A stretch of 55,366 bases of DNA from Basidiobolus meristosporus CBS 931.73 (GCA_002104905.1 MCFE01000589.1:1-55366), one strand, 5' to 3'; shown: positions 13,416 through 28,079, numbered from the stretch's first letter. Notes: generated by a model from the sequence alone, not told the origin. Numbers and translations: made by a program.

Positions 13416-13904
13416 ATGGTGAAGTTCATCAAGCCCGGTAAGGTGAGTCGACGGGAATATTGGGGTGGAACGGAACATTTATCCTTGGAACTTCACTAAA
13501 CCATCCATCGTCTTTTCCAGGTTGCTATCGTTCTCCAAGGTCGTTATGCCGGTAAGAAGGTCGTCGTCGTCAAGAACTTTGACGAGGGTACCAAGGAGCG
13601 TCCCTATGGTCACGCCATTGTTGCCGGTGTTGAAAGATACCCCCTCAAGGTAAACAAGTCCATGGGTAAGAAGCGTATCTCCAAGCGCTCCAAGGTCAAG
13701 CCTTTCATCAAGGTTGTCAACTACAACCACATCATGCCCACTCGTTACGGTTTGGAATTGGAGGAGATCAAGAAGTCCGTCTCCACCGAATCTTTCCAAG
13801 ATCCCACTCAAAGAGCCGCCTCCAAGAAGACTGTCAAGAAGCTCTTCGAGGAACGTTATACTACCGGCAAGAACAAGTGGTTCTTCACCAAGCTCAGATT
13901 CTAA
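13416..13904 (+). CDS. RPL27: 60S ribosomal protein eL27
   Basis: Eukaryote-specific large-subunit protein. Exons 13416-13442 (nine codons, MVKFIKPGK) and 13521-13904 give 136 aa, the standard length. Diagnostic segments are [33 protein letters not shown] and the C-terminal end [11 protein letters not shown]. The intron is GTGAGT to TTTTCCAG and sits directly after the first nine codons. Confidence 0.98.
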
Positions 13905-14174
13905 ATTTCGTGTTTTCCCCTTGGTCCTGCGATTAGTTTGCCGATCTAGCGAGGACAATTATTCGCGGTTGCTCGTGAGTGACTGTGGATAAGAGAAAGC
14001 CCAAAATAAATCTTTTCAAGCTGAACTCTCGTTTGTTGTGTCGTTATGTGTATATGTCAGTGTATTTGTTTTCGGTGTGTGATTCATGAAGAGAGAAGGT
14101 GCGCTTGGATACGTTGCAGAGTTTTGAAGATTTATTAATGTATAAAGGGTAACTTGAATACACGGTGATGAGAC

Positions 14175-16103
<1,929 letters not shown>

Positions 16104-16775
16104 TGTATGTAGTTCGAAATTAAGTACACAAGAAGCGATAAATAAAGTGGACCGGTGAGAGGGCTCGGGTTTCTTTTCTCAAGTGTTGGATGGAATAAAG
16201 GAACAAGTTGACTTTTTCTTTCGCTTGTTCAAGGCCTTTAACTAACCTATACGTAAAAGTGCCTCTACCCAACTAAAATCAATTCTTCAATGATGACGTT
16301 CTCAGATCAACCTCTACCCTTTCTACCGTCATTCCTGAGTTGAGAAATGTCGATTTTTCCCCCAGGAAAATTAGCGTATTCCTCATGGAGCTTACGTCAC
16401 ATTTCGATAATATCACGATTTGTAATGGTGATAGATCTCTAATGAATTCCTAGCCACTTCAAACCGTTAGCATGGTTCGTAGTAGAATCCATTATCGCAA
16501 TTACGGAGAGGGGAATGTTTCAAAATCCCGGCGAAACATGTGTTTCGGGATTCCGCCCTGACAAACTACCGGATTCCATCAGGAGGCGAATGTAGAAAAA
16601 AGAAAAAAATGGACTTCACACAATTCACGAGCGCATTCGAAAAAAAAAAGGAATTACCATTGCACCACAACCACCGTTTAAGAGCAATTTTTGTGGTAGC
16701 GTCTTTCCCGGCGGAATTCAAGTCAACAAATCAACCTCTCTTTGCCAGTTTGACAGCGAAGAGGATCTCAAAAAC
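16104..16775. promoter_or_regulatory. Divergent promoter between Rpt1 and Rrp15 genes
   Basis: A 672-bp spacer between oppositely transcribed start codons. A-rich tracts lie near the Rrp15 side (16590-16650). I see no proteasome-associated control element (PACE-like GGTGGCAAA) on either strand. No gene seen. Confidence 0.4.
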
Positions 16776-17636
16776 ATGCCAAAGAGAATTAGAGCAACCA
16801 AAGAAGAGGAACCCTCCCTCCCTGAAGAGGTTGAGGAGGCTGAGGTCATGGGCCTGAGCGATGTGGATTCGGAGGGGTTAGACGAGGAAGACATTACCGA
16901 GCAGAAAGACGAATTTAGCGACGTCGATGCCTCGGAAGAGGGTTCTGACGAGGAGGATGATTTGGCCGATCTCGAACGCCCCACCAAGAAGCCCAAGAAA
17001 ACGAAAACCGACTTCGCTGATGCTATGGCCAAAATTCTTGGCACCAAACTGAAGCGCTCCGATAAGGAGGTAGACCCGAATTTCCCACCTTCTCGTGCCG
17101 GGACTTTGCTTGAAGAATAGGCACCCAGCTCACCTGTTGCGGGACTAACCTTTCCCTGTCCTTTTAGGCCCCCATTTTGGCTAGAAGCAAAGGAATTGAG
17201 AAGAAGATCGAGGAGGAGAAATTGGAGTACAAGGCGAGAAAAGCTCTCACCGCAGAAAAGAAGAAGTTGGCCCAGAAGGACCGAGTTGTTCCCGACCACA
17301 CCACTCTAGACTACGAGAAGAAGCTGAAAAAGGTGGCCACGCGTGGTGGTAAGTTGATATGAATGGGCTGGTGCGTGCTCGAGGGAAAGGGAGCGCTGAT
17401 AAATCTTCACATTCTAGTCGTTAAGCTCTTCAATGCCATCAAAGCGCAGCAAAAGGAGGCCGAGGGAGTACCAGTAGTGAAGGCAGCGGCGGACAAGGAG
17501 AAGGGTTAGTTGTTCCGATTCACCTGTTACCTGGGGGATGTTTTATTAATACCATGTGGATGTCAATCTAGTGGCCAGCATGTCCAAGGCCAAGTTCCTC
17601 GATATCCTGAAAGGTGGCAAGTCCGTGCCCAGTTAA
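16776..17636 (+). CDS. RRP15: Rrp15-like ribosome biogenesis protein
   Basis: Nucleolar protein required for pre-60S rRNA processing. Exons 16776-17069, 17168-17348, 17418-17504 and 17572-17636 give 208 aa. The N-terminal ~75 residues are highly acidic (EEDITEQKDEFSDVDASEEG), followed by a KKPKK-rich stretch. The conserved core reads ILARSKGIEKKIEEEKLE, then YEKKLKKVATRGVVKLFNAI and MSKAKFLDILKG, which are Rrp15 family signatures. The codons for VVKLFNAI are made by joining exons 2-3 in frame. The very charged N-terminus is typical of nucleolar assembly factors. Confidence 0.9.
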
Positions 17637-17971
17637 GCACCGGACACGGCTTGACTGCACATTCCTTTTTGCTTCTGTAATCCTAACCACGGTCGCTGCC
17701 GACCACTTTATTCTATTACTTTGATAAGACCACCACTTTCGCAAATCCATGTACGAATATCTTTCAAAATGTCTGTTTTCCATTTTTTATAATATAGAAG
17801 TGGGCTCTTTCGATGCAAGAGTTTCCCAACCTTGGTTAAAATATCTCGCCGATCGTATTTCCCGACTATACAGCTGCTTAGCTCTAGACAAACGGATAGT
17901 GTTTACTTGAAAAACGTTACTGGGTATGGAGAGTGGTGTAGCAAAGAAGTAAAATGGGGGAGGTGATCCTT
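17637..17971. other. Convergent 3' region of Rrp15 and DHHC genes
   Basis: 335 bp between two stop codons facing each other. No gene recognised; A/T-rich tracts could serve 3'-end formation on both strands. Confidence 0.4.
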
Positions 17972-19458
17972 TCATGCAATGGACTCGTTCGTGTCGGAAG
18001 TCAACGTGCTGTAGGCGTAGGAGTTTAATGGGTAGCTTATGCCATCTCCGATGCTAAAGCATAGATGAAATTAGCAGGACGCTTCCATCAGTAAGAATCG
18101 CTGTACATTTACCTGTTGAACACTGGGATAAACCAGAGTTGCCATTTGGGGCCCATGACCTGCATGAAGTTGCGTCTAAACATACCAACCGGTTATTTCG
18201 GGATATCGATGTCAAGTATTAGGCGAGTTTGCGCATACCTCTTCCCTAGATCAAACAGGTTCACGTATTTTTGTGCGGCTGACTCGCCCTCTATTTTGTA
18301 GTTGTGCTTCTGGTATGTTTCAATGGTGGTTACATTGTTCAATATCATAGAGGTATGGAAGCCAGTAAACCCTATCAAGCATATGGAGAATAGACCACCG
18401 GCCAAAATTAGAAACACCCAGTGGATGCTTAGCAAGAAGATTCCCTACAACCCGAGCGTTAGTGAGAAGGGCTCTGTACCCGAGCAACATATAGGTCCTA
18501 CATCTTCCAGGCTGAGCAAATGGAACAGCGGTGGTAGGGTTGTCAGACAAACGAAGGTGCAGTAAAGAGCCCCGTACAGAATAAACAAATAGAAGAATTT
18601 CTGATTTCTGAAACCTACGCAATTATTGATCCTAAAACGATCGGTTACTTGGACTATCCAAGAAAATACCACTCCACAAGTAGATCACTTACCAGGGACA
18701 GTGACTAAAGAGCAGTATGTGCATATAGGTGGTTAGCGTGCTAACTGTAGTGAAGGGGCAAAAAGTCTTACTGGTCCATCTTCAAAACACACCTAAACAT
18801 TATTCCAGCTCAATTAGTTGGTGATGACGTCCAGATGGCGTGCAAACTCAACTTACTCTTGGCAAGCGCTGCAATGGTGAGCCCGATCTGGCTTCTCAAC
18901 TCTACATTTGCGACAGTATCTCTTTGTTCCATCGTTCTTGACGGTGACGGTGGCGTTTTCCTTTGTGCGTGGCAGAAGCCCATCCAAGTTCGAATCACTT
19001 AGATTGAGGTTCTCACTACTTTCTGCGAGGATGCTACAACCCTCACCATTTTCCTCGTCCAAAGGAACCAAGCTAGGTGGAGACTATTCACGGTATTAAC
19101 GTCAGGGAGAAAGGAGAGCAAAAGCGAAACTTCCATTAACCTGAACGGGATTTCCAGGGTTTGTGAACACGCACTTGAGGTAGCTCCACATGAACAATAC
19201 GAACAAAGCGTGGTATATGATCAGATACAATGCACCTTGGCAAGAAAAGAAATATAAATGCGAGTCATGCGGGTGGGGTTTTGAGTTTCACACAAAGGTA
19301 CCTAAGAAGGGATTCTCCTTGCGAATATAGCTACATACGCTGAATACGTATCCATAATAGGACCAACCTACGATGGATAAGCAGAGCAGCACCATAAAGT
19401 AGCCAGCGGTTTTCCATACCCTTTTACGAGTACAGCGTACAGTTAGTAGCGGATACAT
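17972..19458 (-). CDS. DHHC palmitoyltransferase (Pfa3 / ZDHHC2-15-20-like)
   Basis: Membrane S-acyltransferase that palmitoylates protein cysteines at Golgi, vacuole or plasma membrane. Nine exons: 19458-19302, 19235-19141, 19083-18857, 18792-18772, 18704-18693, 18631-18502, 18444-18239, 18175-18113 and 18053-17972; 330 aa. Two membrane segments (about residues 18-40 and 54-74) precede the cysteine-rich domain, which has RYCRKCRVEKPDRAHHCSAC and the catalytic D166-H167-H168-C169. Two more membrane segments and a TTIE (TTxE-like) motif follow. The catalytic tetrapeptide is assembled from exons of 21, 12 and 130 nt; the 12-nt exon 5 supplies the end of His167, then His-Cys-Pro. The C-terminus ends SDTNESIA. 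The placement near Pfa3/ZDHHC20 is inferred from topology and size. Confidence 0.92.
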
Positions 19459-19863
19459 TCTTTTCGAACCAAGTGGGACAGGTCAAATATTATACAATAC
19501 GGAAAGTCTATAAAACACAAGTCAAAGTAGGGTAAGTGGGAAAACGAGAGAAGGGAGCTACTAAATTTAGACTCCTCTTGATCACCTATCACATCCCAAC
19601 GCCTTCATATAATGTCACTAATCAGCCCGTAGTCAATATCAGGTAGGGCCGTTGATTTCAGCGATTCACTTTCATTTGAGATTGTCATAGGCTCCCTGAA
19701 TTTCATGACTTGTGCCCATATTATAATCAAGATTCCGCTTATAGGTTACTACGTTGTTGCCCTCCTTTGACACTTCCGCAGAGACTGACCAAACGATAGC
19801 TCCAAAACGTAGTGCTTGTGCTGTATCCCTCACCTCTCTTCATTCTCTATAGAGGCTACGATA
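19459..19863. promoter_or_regulatory. Divergent promoter between DHHC and GPHR genes
   Basis: 405 bp between the two start codons. No TATA box near either start stands out. No gene recognised. Confidence 0.4.
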
Positions 19864-22012
19864 ATGCCACCAACCAACGTCTCCACCTTTGTCCTGATTT
19901 ACGACTGGCTGATACTCGCAGGCTCTCAAATCCTATTTTTTGCATTTGGCTGGGTGTTCCTGGTAAAGAAGCTCTTCAAAGATTACGAACTCAACACTGA
20001 GCGGCATGGTTTACTACAAGTCGTGTTTGCCTCGACCTTCGCCATGAGTTGCACGCTGTTCGAGTTGATTATTTTCGAAATTGCCGGAGTCATGGAGAAC
20101 AGGTACCCTCTTGCCAGCAAGCAGTGAATGGTTTGGTGGACCTCCTTCCTGACTCTCTTGTCGTTTAGCTCTCGCTGGCTACACTGGAAACTTAACCTTT
20201 ACGGGCTGCTGCTAAACGTCATTGTGCTGATCCCGTTCTTCCAATTTTTCCTGTTTCTCAGCAATCGGCACGAAAGTAACCCACATCATTTCCCTCCGCA
20301 GCCACCCACACAGTCGGCTAACCTCTTTCCCCCGCCTTTTTAGGCTTCACCCGGCGTAACTGTTTACCGTTAGCGGCTGGTTGCTGGCTGGTGTACTTTT
20401 ATTTCTTCTGGAAAGTCGGGCATAAATTCCCCATTCAAAACGAGGACAAAGGTAGCTGAATATACAGCAGCACTTTCACGGGTTCTTGCACTTACGTATC
20501 GGAATAGGATTCTTCGCTATCGAGCCCGGACTAAGCAGGGTGGGTGTTATCGGGGTCACCATTATGGCGATTCTTTCGGGATTCGGTGCGGTAAACAGTC
20601 CGTACACCACGTTGTTCGTGTTCATGAGGTAAGCCATGTTCAATACAGACCGCGCGTGGGGTCGATGCTAACTCGGCCAACAGACAGGTTCAAGATACCG
20701 ATATCCTAGCTGCGGAGCGCAAGCTGGCCCAAACGATCGACATGATCATGAGCAAGAAAAAACGAATCGTCTCAGCTCAGATGAAGGTCAAGGGAACGCA
20801 AGAGGTAAGTGGATGTGGATTCCAAACTAACGATCTGGGCTAACCGGGTGGCAGAAGAACAGAAGCACAGGCGGGTTTATGCGACGCATGTTCAACACTG
20901 TAGCGACGAACATCGGGCTATCCGGCGAAAGTATCCTTTTCTCCTGAGATAACATCGCTTCACCAGGCCACCAAAACGAACCCTTAACTCTGACAGATGT
21001 CAACACGCTACGCCAGGAGATCGACGCTCTGGAAACGTTCAGCAGACAGCTATTCATGGATATCGACGATTTGTACCAAGAAAAAGTATTTCGGGCCGGC
21101 AGATCTCATCCAGGTGGAAGCTAACAACGACTCTACGACAGGATCGCCTCAAATATGCACAAACCTGGCAAGGAAAGTACTTCAACCTGATGGGCTACTT
21201 CTTCAGCGGATATTGCGTGTACAAAGTGTTTATGGTAGGCTTCTCTAGAAATCACTACAGATCTGTGTGTTCACGAAACCGTTGTTAGGCCATCATCAAC
21301 ATCGTTTTCAATCGCATCGGTAAGACAGATCCTATCACATATAGTCTGGCGTTAATGGGAACCCACGTGAACATGGAGGTCGACGTTCAATTCTGGTCGC
21401 AGCAGCTTAGCTTCCTCTTTGTCGGAATCATGATCATGTGCTCCATTCGCGGGATGCTTATCCAGCTGATGAAAGTATGTGGCTGTTGGACCGTTGCCAT
21501 TGGCTGCTTCGTACTGACCGCTCGCTAGTTCTTCAAGGCGTTCTCAACCAGCGTTTCTCCGGGAAATATCGTCCTTTTTTTGGCCTATATCATGGGAATG
21601 TACTTTCTAAGCTCAGTGCTGATGTTACGTATGAGTCTGCCATTGGAATACAGGTTCGTGTCACTTGCAGTTGCACTTGCACTTGCGCTCGTGCTCGCGC
21701 TTAACGAGCGTTTCTTTTAGAACCATCATATCTGAAGTGCTGAGCGCCATCGAATTCAACTTTTACCAACGCTGGTTCGATGTCATCTTCTTGGTGAGTG
21801 CTATCGCCAGCATGGTGTTCATCTACTTCGTGCATCAACAAGCGACGAATCCAGCAACCTCGGGATCTGTGGACTGCTTCGAGCTGCCAGGAATTGGATC
21901 CACCGGCAGAAGCACGGCAAGCTCCTTCGACTTCGATCGCTCGTCGCCTTCCCCCACATGGGGCAAAGGCTCAAGAAGCTTCGAGGCTTATCCGTATAAC
22001 CCCTTCACCTAG
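19864..22012 (+). CDS. GPR89/GPHR (Golgi pH regulator) family membrane protein
   Basis: Polytopic membrane protein; animal GPHR is an anion channel setting Golgi pH, plant homologues (GTG1/2) were reported as abscisic-acid-binding. Eleven exons: 19864-20102, 20169-20275, 20344-20451, 20508-20628, 20684-20804, 20855-20930, 20997-21085, 21142-21234, 21289-21474, 21529-21653 and 21721-22012; 518 aa, somewhat longer than human (about 455). Conserved blocks: [86 protein letters not shown], and [16 protein letters not shown]. The last ~55 residues are a Ser/Gly-rich tail not seen in animal homologues. Intron 6 (20931-20996) is U12-type. Apparent stops after exons 1 and 2 are intronic. Confidence 0.95.
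20931..20996 (+). other. U12-type GT-AG intron in the GPHR gene
   Basis: A 66-nt intron with donor GTATCCTTTT, the minor-spliceosome consensus, and branch-like CCCTTAAC at 20981-20988, about 9-10 nt before the CAG end. Removing it joins SGE to [13 protein letters not shown] in frame, matching the family. The other ten introns of this gene look like ordinary U2 introns. Confidence 0.85.
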
Positions 22013-22653
22013 ATCTAACAGCTTTTGAATGTACACTAGCACTTACTCCATAAATTGTACACAATTTCCCACGGGAAGCGATGCAGAGAAGCGATGCAGT
22101 GCTAGACTAATAGAGATATATTGCTGGTGGTATTGTGCGACGTAGTTGGCCAATATGTATCAATAGCCACGGATTAAGGGGTCGCTTAGATTAAGTAGAG
22201 AGCGTACGAAATCATGTGAGGTTATCTAGAGTTGACCACAAAGTTCTAAAAATATTTCGCTGGGATTTGTGTAATTCACCAGATGACGAGGAGCTCCCTC
22301 TGGGCAGAATGCCATAATCCCATGATTGATGTGACGTGCGGGGTGACTGCTCCAAATTAAATGCCACGAAATCACCGTATCATTGAATCAACGGAGAGAA
22401 AGCCCGTATTTTATTTCCGACGAATTAGCGTAATGCACAAGAACCACCAGGTGAGTTTGTAGTATGGTATTGGTGTAGTGGAAAAGCATCCATGAAATTG
22501 TCCCATCCTTGCATAAAGTACCATGGCCACCGACCCCAGTTGATACTCGTATAAAGCGGCCAGCTCTTGCCTTTCTTGAACCAAGATCAACTCCTTTAAT
22601 ATCTTCTCTTCTGCTCCAGCTTCTTTTCTTGCTTTTCCTTAGTTTCTTTTCCT
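22013..22653 (+). promoter_or_regulatory. Intergenic region with TATA box upstream of the ATP-grasp-like gene
   Basis: The first ~400 bases hold the GPHR 3' end and nothing recognisable. TATAAAG at 22550-22556 lies about 100 bp before the ATG at 22654, followed by a C/T-rich leader, so it is a credible core promoter. Confidence 0.55.
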
Positions 22654-24355
22654 ATGAGCATCAACAGCGATCTTCAAGCGCCGTCCCCGAACGGGGTTGA
22701 GCGTCGCTCAAGCTTGGCTGATGGAGTCTCCATGGCCACTCAAACCAGCCAGCCTGCCAATCCTGACATTGTTGAGCAGATGCCCAGCAAGAAGGATCGC
22801 GGCAAGGTCTCGGCGAAATTGGTTAACTCTGGTGAGTTTGAGTCTGAGCAGCACTTCTACCCTCGTGTTCTCAATGCTCAGATTCACCCCCTTGTTTCGT
22901 CGTTCTTCACATTGGGTAACGAGCGCATCATGGCTCGCTATGCTCATTTGAACCCTCAGGTCGACACCAAGGTTTTAAGCAAGTTTCTGTGTGAATACCA
23001 TCCCAATCACTTCCAGTGGGCAGGTTAGCAAACCCAATGAGTAGTCTGTACGTTGTCCTGTTATTGACACTGTCCCTCTAGGATCGGATTTGTTTAACGT
23101 CACCAATGCGCAAGGACATCGTCAGATGATCATTGTAGAAACCAATTCGTGCCCTTCTGGACAGAAGTCCATGCCGTTGCTGAGCGACACCGATGAGTTC
23201 GGCGGTTATCGAATCGTGCTGGAATCTGCCTTCCGCGAACAATTAAGCACTGCCGACCCCAGTCTTGGTGGACTGGCGGTGATTTATGACAAGAATCAGA
23301 TGGAGGCCAGTGGGTATGCCGCAGTCATGGCTGATATCACCCACGAAAAGGTGCATCTGGTCGAGTATTACCAGGACGATAACGATCCACCTGTCAAATG
23401 GGTTGATCGCGTTTTGCACATTCGTGATCGCAATGATGGTAACTACTGTTCCACCCTCTCCTTCCCAACTCCCTCTGACGCTAACCTTCGTATAGAATGG
23501 CATTCGATCCGTGCCTGCTTCCGTTACGTGACGCAGAAGCCATGGAATCGTATTCCTTTGAATACTCGCACCGTTGTGATGAACAAGATTATCTCTTGCT
23601 TGGCTGGTGGCCGCAATAAAATGATGGCTGCTCGTGCCTACGAATTCCTCAATGCCGAGATCCAGGATAGTGGTCTAGCCGTGCGTATGCCCGAGACGAT
23701 TCGAAACGTAACCAAGAATGAGATTCCCCTGTGGATCGACTCGATGGGAGGCCAGGCGGTGCTTAAAGTGCCTTACAGCAACGCCGGCCAAGGAGTATAT
23801 ACCATCACCAACCCTAAGGAGCTTCAAGACTTCATGGAGACAGAGCATCATTACGACAAATTCATCGTTCAATCTCTTGTTGGCAACGCATCTTGGTCTT
23901 CCACCACCCGTGCTGGCCGTTACTACCATGTTGGCACCATCCCCAACCGCAGAAACCACACCTATGTTTCCGATCTGAGAATGATGGTTGCTGGAGATCG
24001 AAACGGCTTCCGACCGGTTTGTATTTATGCACGCAAAGCACGCAAGCCTCTGTTGGGTCATCTTGAGGATGATCCCACCTCCACTTCTTGGGAGATGCTT
24101 GGTACCAACTTGTCAGTGAAGAAAGAAGACAGTTGGTCCACTGAGACATCCAGACTCCTGCTGATGGACCGCAAGGACTTCAACCAACTGGGCATTGGGA
24201 TCGATGACTTGATTGATGCCTATGTGCAGACGGTGCTCAGCGTGGTGGCTATAGATAAAATGTGCGAAAGATTGCTGCCTAATGGGGAGTTCGATCAATT
24301 ACTATTTAGCGCGTTGAACCCCGATGACGCGCTACTTAACGAAATCGTATTGTAA
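22654..24355 (+). CDS. Uncharacterised ATP-grasp-like enzyme
   Basis: I do not recognise a named family. Exons 22654-23023 and 23082-24355 give 547 aa. The N-terminal ~45 residues are low-complexity. The core looks like an ATP-grasp ligase: ETNSCPSGQKSMP (about 145-160), a helix NKMMAARAYEFLN, then the strand-loop AVLKVPYSNAGQGVYTI with Lys352 and a Gly-rich lid. After FIVQSLVGN comes a DLRMMVAGD segment (Asp421), like the metal/ATP-binding strand in ATP-grasp enzymes. There is no signal peptide or membrane segment. ATP-grasp enzymes join a carboxylate to an amine or thiol; the substrate is unknown. The gene has one intron and a TATA box, unlike its intron-rich neighbours. Confidence 0.7.
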
Positions 24356-24459
24356 ATAACTTTTCTCAATCCTTTCCCCTGCTGTGCCCGTTCTCTCACT
24401 AAAATACATAATAAAATTAATTGGCTTCAATGGAGTTCATTGGTGTAGTATAATACAAT

Positions 24460-24705
24460 CTATAGGTTGTTGTAGGCCTCGCTGGAACGAATTAGATGAG
24501 GAGAGCGGTGTGTAGGTGAGATGGGGATGTGTGAGCCAAGGGAACCGAAGTCATCGTCGTGGAATATTCCGTTGGCGTATGTTCGTTGATCGTAGCTGGC
24601 ATCACGGCGGTCGAACTCGTAAGACCTACTTCTTCTCTTGGTGTACTTCCTCACTCTCCAGTGAGTAAAAAGGGAGGAGTTTTGAATCTTCTGGATCAAA
24701 CCCAT
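24460..24705 (-). CDS. Small orphan protein (81 aa) with its own TATA box
   Basis: Single open frame of 81 codons, MGLIQKIQNSSLFTHWRVRK at the start, and a polar Arg/Ser/His-rich C-terminal half ending SEAYNNL. No signal peptide or known domain. What supports it is a perfect TATATAAG (24757-24750) 45 bp before the ATG and protein-like composition. It lies just downstream of the CaM-kinase gene on the same strand. It could be chance; there is no family evidence. Confidence 0.35.
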   Translation of the reverse strand: MGLIQKIQNSSLFTHWRVRKYTKRRSRSYEFDRRDASYDQRTYANGIFHDDDFGSLGSHIPISPTHRSPHLIRSSEAYNNL

Positions 24706-24749
24706 GCTAAATATACAAAGACTGTGAGGTTGGTCTCTAGCAATCGGCG

Positions 24750-24757
24750 CTTATATA
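24750..24757 (-). promoter_or_regulatory. TATA box of the small orphan gene
   Basis: TATATAAG on the minus strand, 45 bp upstream of the ATG at 24705. Confidence 0.45.
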
Positions 24758-25049
24758 GGTTGGAGACGGATGCTAATAATATAATATAGCAACAACAATA
24801 TAAAATGGCTTGGTGGATTTTAACCCTTCTTGGACAGGTAGACAATTTCATTGGGTTTGGCCAGATCTGGATTTGGTAGATATCACCAGAAGCTGATAAC
24901 AACACAGCAACAACGAATAATGAATCGGCCAAGAATGAATAATGTGGAGGAAAATTTCCCATTTGATGGACGCGTTGCTTGGTAAATAAATAGGTGTGAT
25001 TCTATTGATGGTTTATTGTTAACATATGCATCTGGGTGAGCGCGATTGA

Positions 25050-26582
<1,533 letters not shown>

Positions 26583-27261
26583 GATTGCTCTTTTAGCTCG
26601 AAGAGGTTTACTCGGTCTTCTTAACAATGATAAGAAACCGGGGCCGAATAAAAATACCAAGCAATCACATGTGGAATAGATGGCTGAGGATATAGCCACA
26701 TCTACATATATATAGTACCATACGTATATACAACCCATACGATCCGGATAAGACTGGTAATCAACTTGAATGCACCGGGAATAATAATAGTATTCAAAAT
26801 GTTTCTTATGTGGATCGGGCTCGACACTTGCCTACAATCACAGGAACGATCTTTCCCAAACCGAGGACTATGATACATTATGCATAATTTTATGTACTTG
26901 TTTATGAATATTAGAATACGCAGAGTTGTGATTATTTATGGAGATAAGAATATGCGGAATTGTGGTTGTTTATGAAGATAAATACTGACGATGCTAGCTT
27001 GCTATAGTCTGTATTCTAAAACTCTGGTGAGCTATTAATCAGCATATGAAAATGTTTCAAACAGTCCAAACCCAGAATCACTTGCTTGTATTGTCCCATA
27101 TCATTCATGTATCGTTTATTAGAAATGAATTGATGATATTATTGCTAATCTCCAAGTCTCCCAAACTTTGCACAGGACTTTTCATTCCTGTCTACTTGAA
27201 CTCAATTTCATTCTTCTGAATGTTACTTCAGTTTTTATAGTGATTGGGTGAACTAATAGAT
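26583..27261. other. Kinase promoter region and AT-rich decayed element remnant
   Basis: A TA-rich stretch (26701-26716) lies ~120 bp upstream of the kinase ATG and may be its promoter. From about 27000 to 27261 the plus strand resembles the internal end of the copia-type element next to the LTR copy at 27262 (TGATTGGGTGAACTAATAGA at 27241-27260 is the polypurine-tract counterpart). No gene. Confidence 0.45.
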
Positions 27262-27597
27262 TGTTCAGTGTTCACTCAATGATTTGAGTGTAGACGTTTA
27301 CAAGTAAAGCATATAGAATAAGCTTAGGAAGGTCCAAAGTACATGTGCACAATGCTTGGGGCCTTTTAGACAACTTGGGGAATATTTCGAATATGTTTCA
27401 CCAAAATGTCAGATACCAAAAATATGGTATAACTCCATCAGAATATTTGGTTAGGGATCAAAAAAGCTCATAATAGGACCTGAGTGACCAAGTTAATGTA
27501 AATATATAGGTGTAAATACAATATACCTGAAGCATTTTTGGCTTTCAGAATTCTTTAGCTATTTATGCGTTTAGGTGTAAATATGAAACTTACAACT
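27262..27597 (+). repeat. Decayed LTR (copy 2)
   Basis: Divergent copy of the LTR at 2734-3016, with extra sequence before the 3' end. Recognisable blocks are TTCACTCAATGATTTGAGTG, GCTTAGGAAGGTCC, GAGTGACCAAGTTAA and a terminal TTAGGTGTAAATATGAAACT followed by TACAAC. Confidence 0.6.
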
Positions 27598-27802
27598 TCA
27601 AGTCCAAACCTTGACATGCCAAAGAATCATGACGGCAGCAACTGTGTTGAGAATTATCCACAGGTCGAGCATACGGGAGTTATTATTAATCTTAATCACC
27701 CATACATCTGGTTTTATATCTGGATACTCCTGTTCTTTGGAATCATCTGTTGCAAGATTCTAGGGAGTATTGGAGGTGATTTGGAGAACTAGAAGAATTG
27801 CA
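27598..27802 (+). mobile_element. Short internal remnant between two LTR copies
   Basis: About 205 bp between LTR copies 2 and 3. The right end (GATTCTAGGGAGTATTGGAG to 27802) corresponds to the sequence preceding the LTR at 2734, so most of the internal region has been lost by deletion. A 75-codon open frame here (27565-27792) is chance. Confidence 0.5.
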
Positions 27803-28079
27803 TGATATTCACTTGTTGTTTCATTGAGTTCAAATAAAATATTTATACTTTTGGGGCAACCTCGTAAAGTTAATGATAGGAATGCTATAAAGAAGGTTCC
27901 AGGAAGCCATGTGCAGAGTTTAGGGGCTTCTCAACGAGTTTGAGAATTTTGATAACTTCCAGGTCTTCACTAATATCCTACGAACTAAATCTCAAGTAAA
28001 TAATTCACAACTTAGCAATAGGCTAAGTCGAATCTTACGTAATATGAATGGTTTAGGTGTAAACTAAATATTTACAACA
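27803..28079 (+). repeat. Decayed LTR (copy 3)
   Basis: 277-bp relative of LTR copy 1, beginning TGATATTCACTTG and ending TTTACAACA. It keeps the AAGAAGGTTCC and GTGCAGAGTTTAGGGGCTTC blocks. Confidence 0.65.

Noticed and set aside
13479-13958. 159-codon minus-strand frame
   Set aside because: Antisense shadow of eL27.
16718-17299. 193-codon Ser-rich minus-strand frame
   Set aside because: Antisense of the acidic Rrp15 coding exons; Ser runs are complementary to Glu/Asp codon runs.
20103-20168. TGA after ASKQ in the GPHR gene, a possible premature stop
   Set aside because: It is inside an intron (donor GTACCC at 20103, acceptor TTTAG at 20168); splicing gives the conserved SSRWLHWK.
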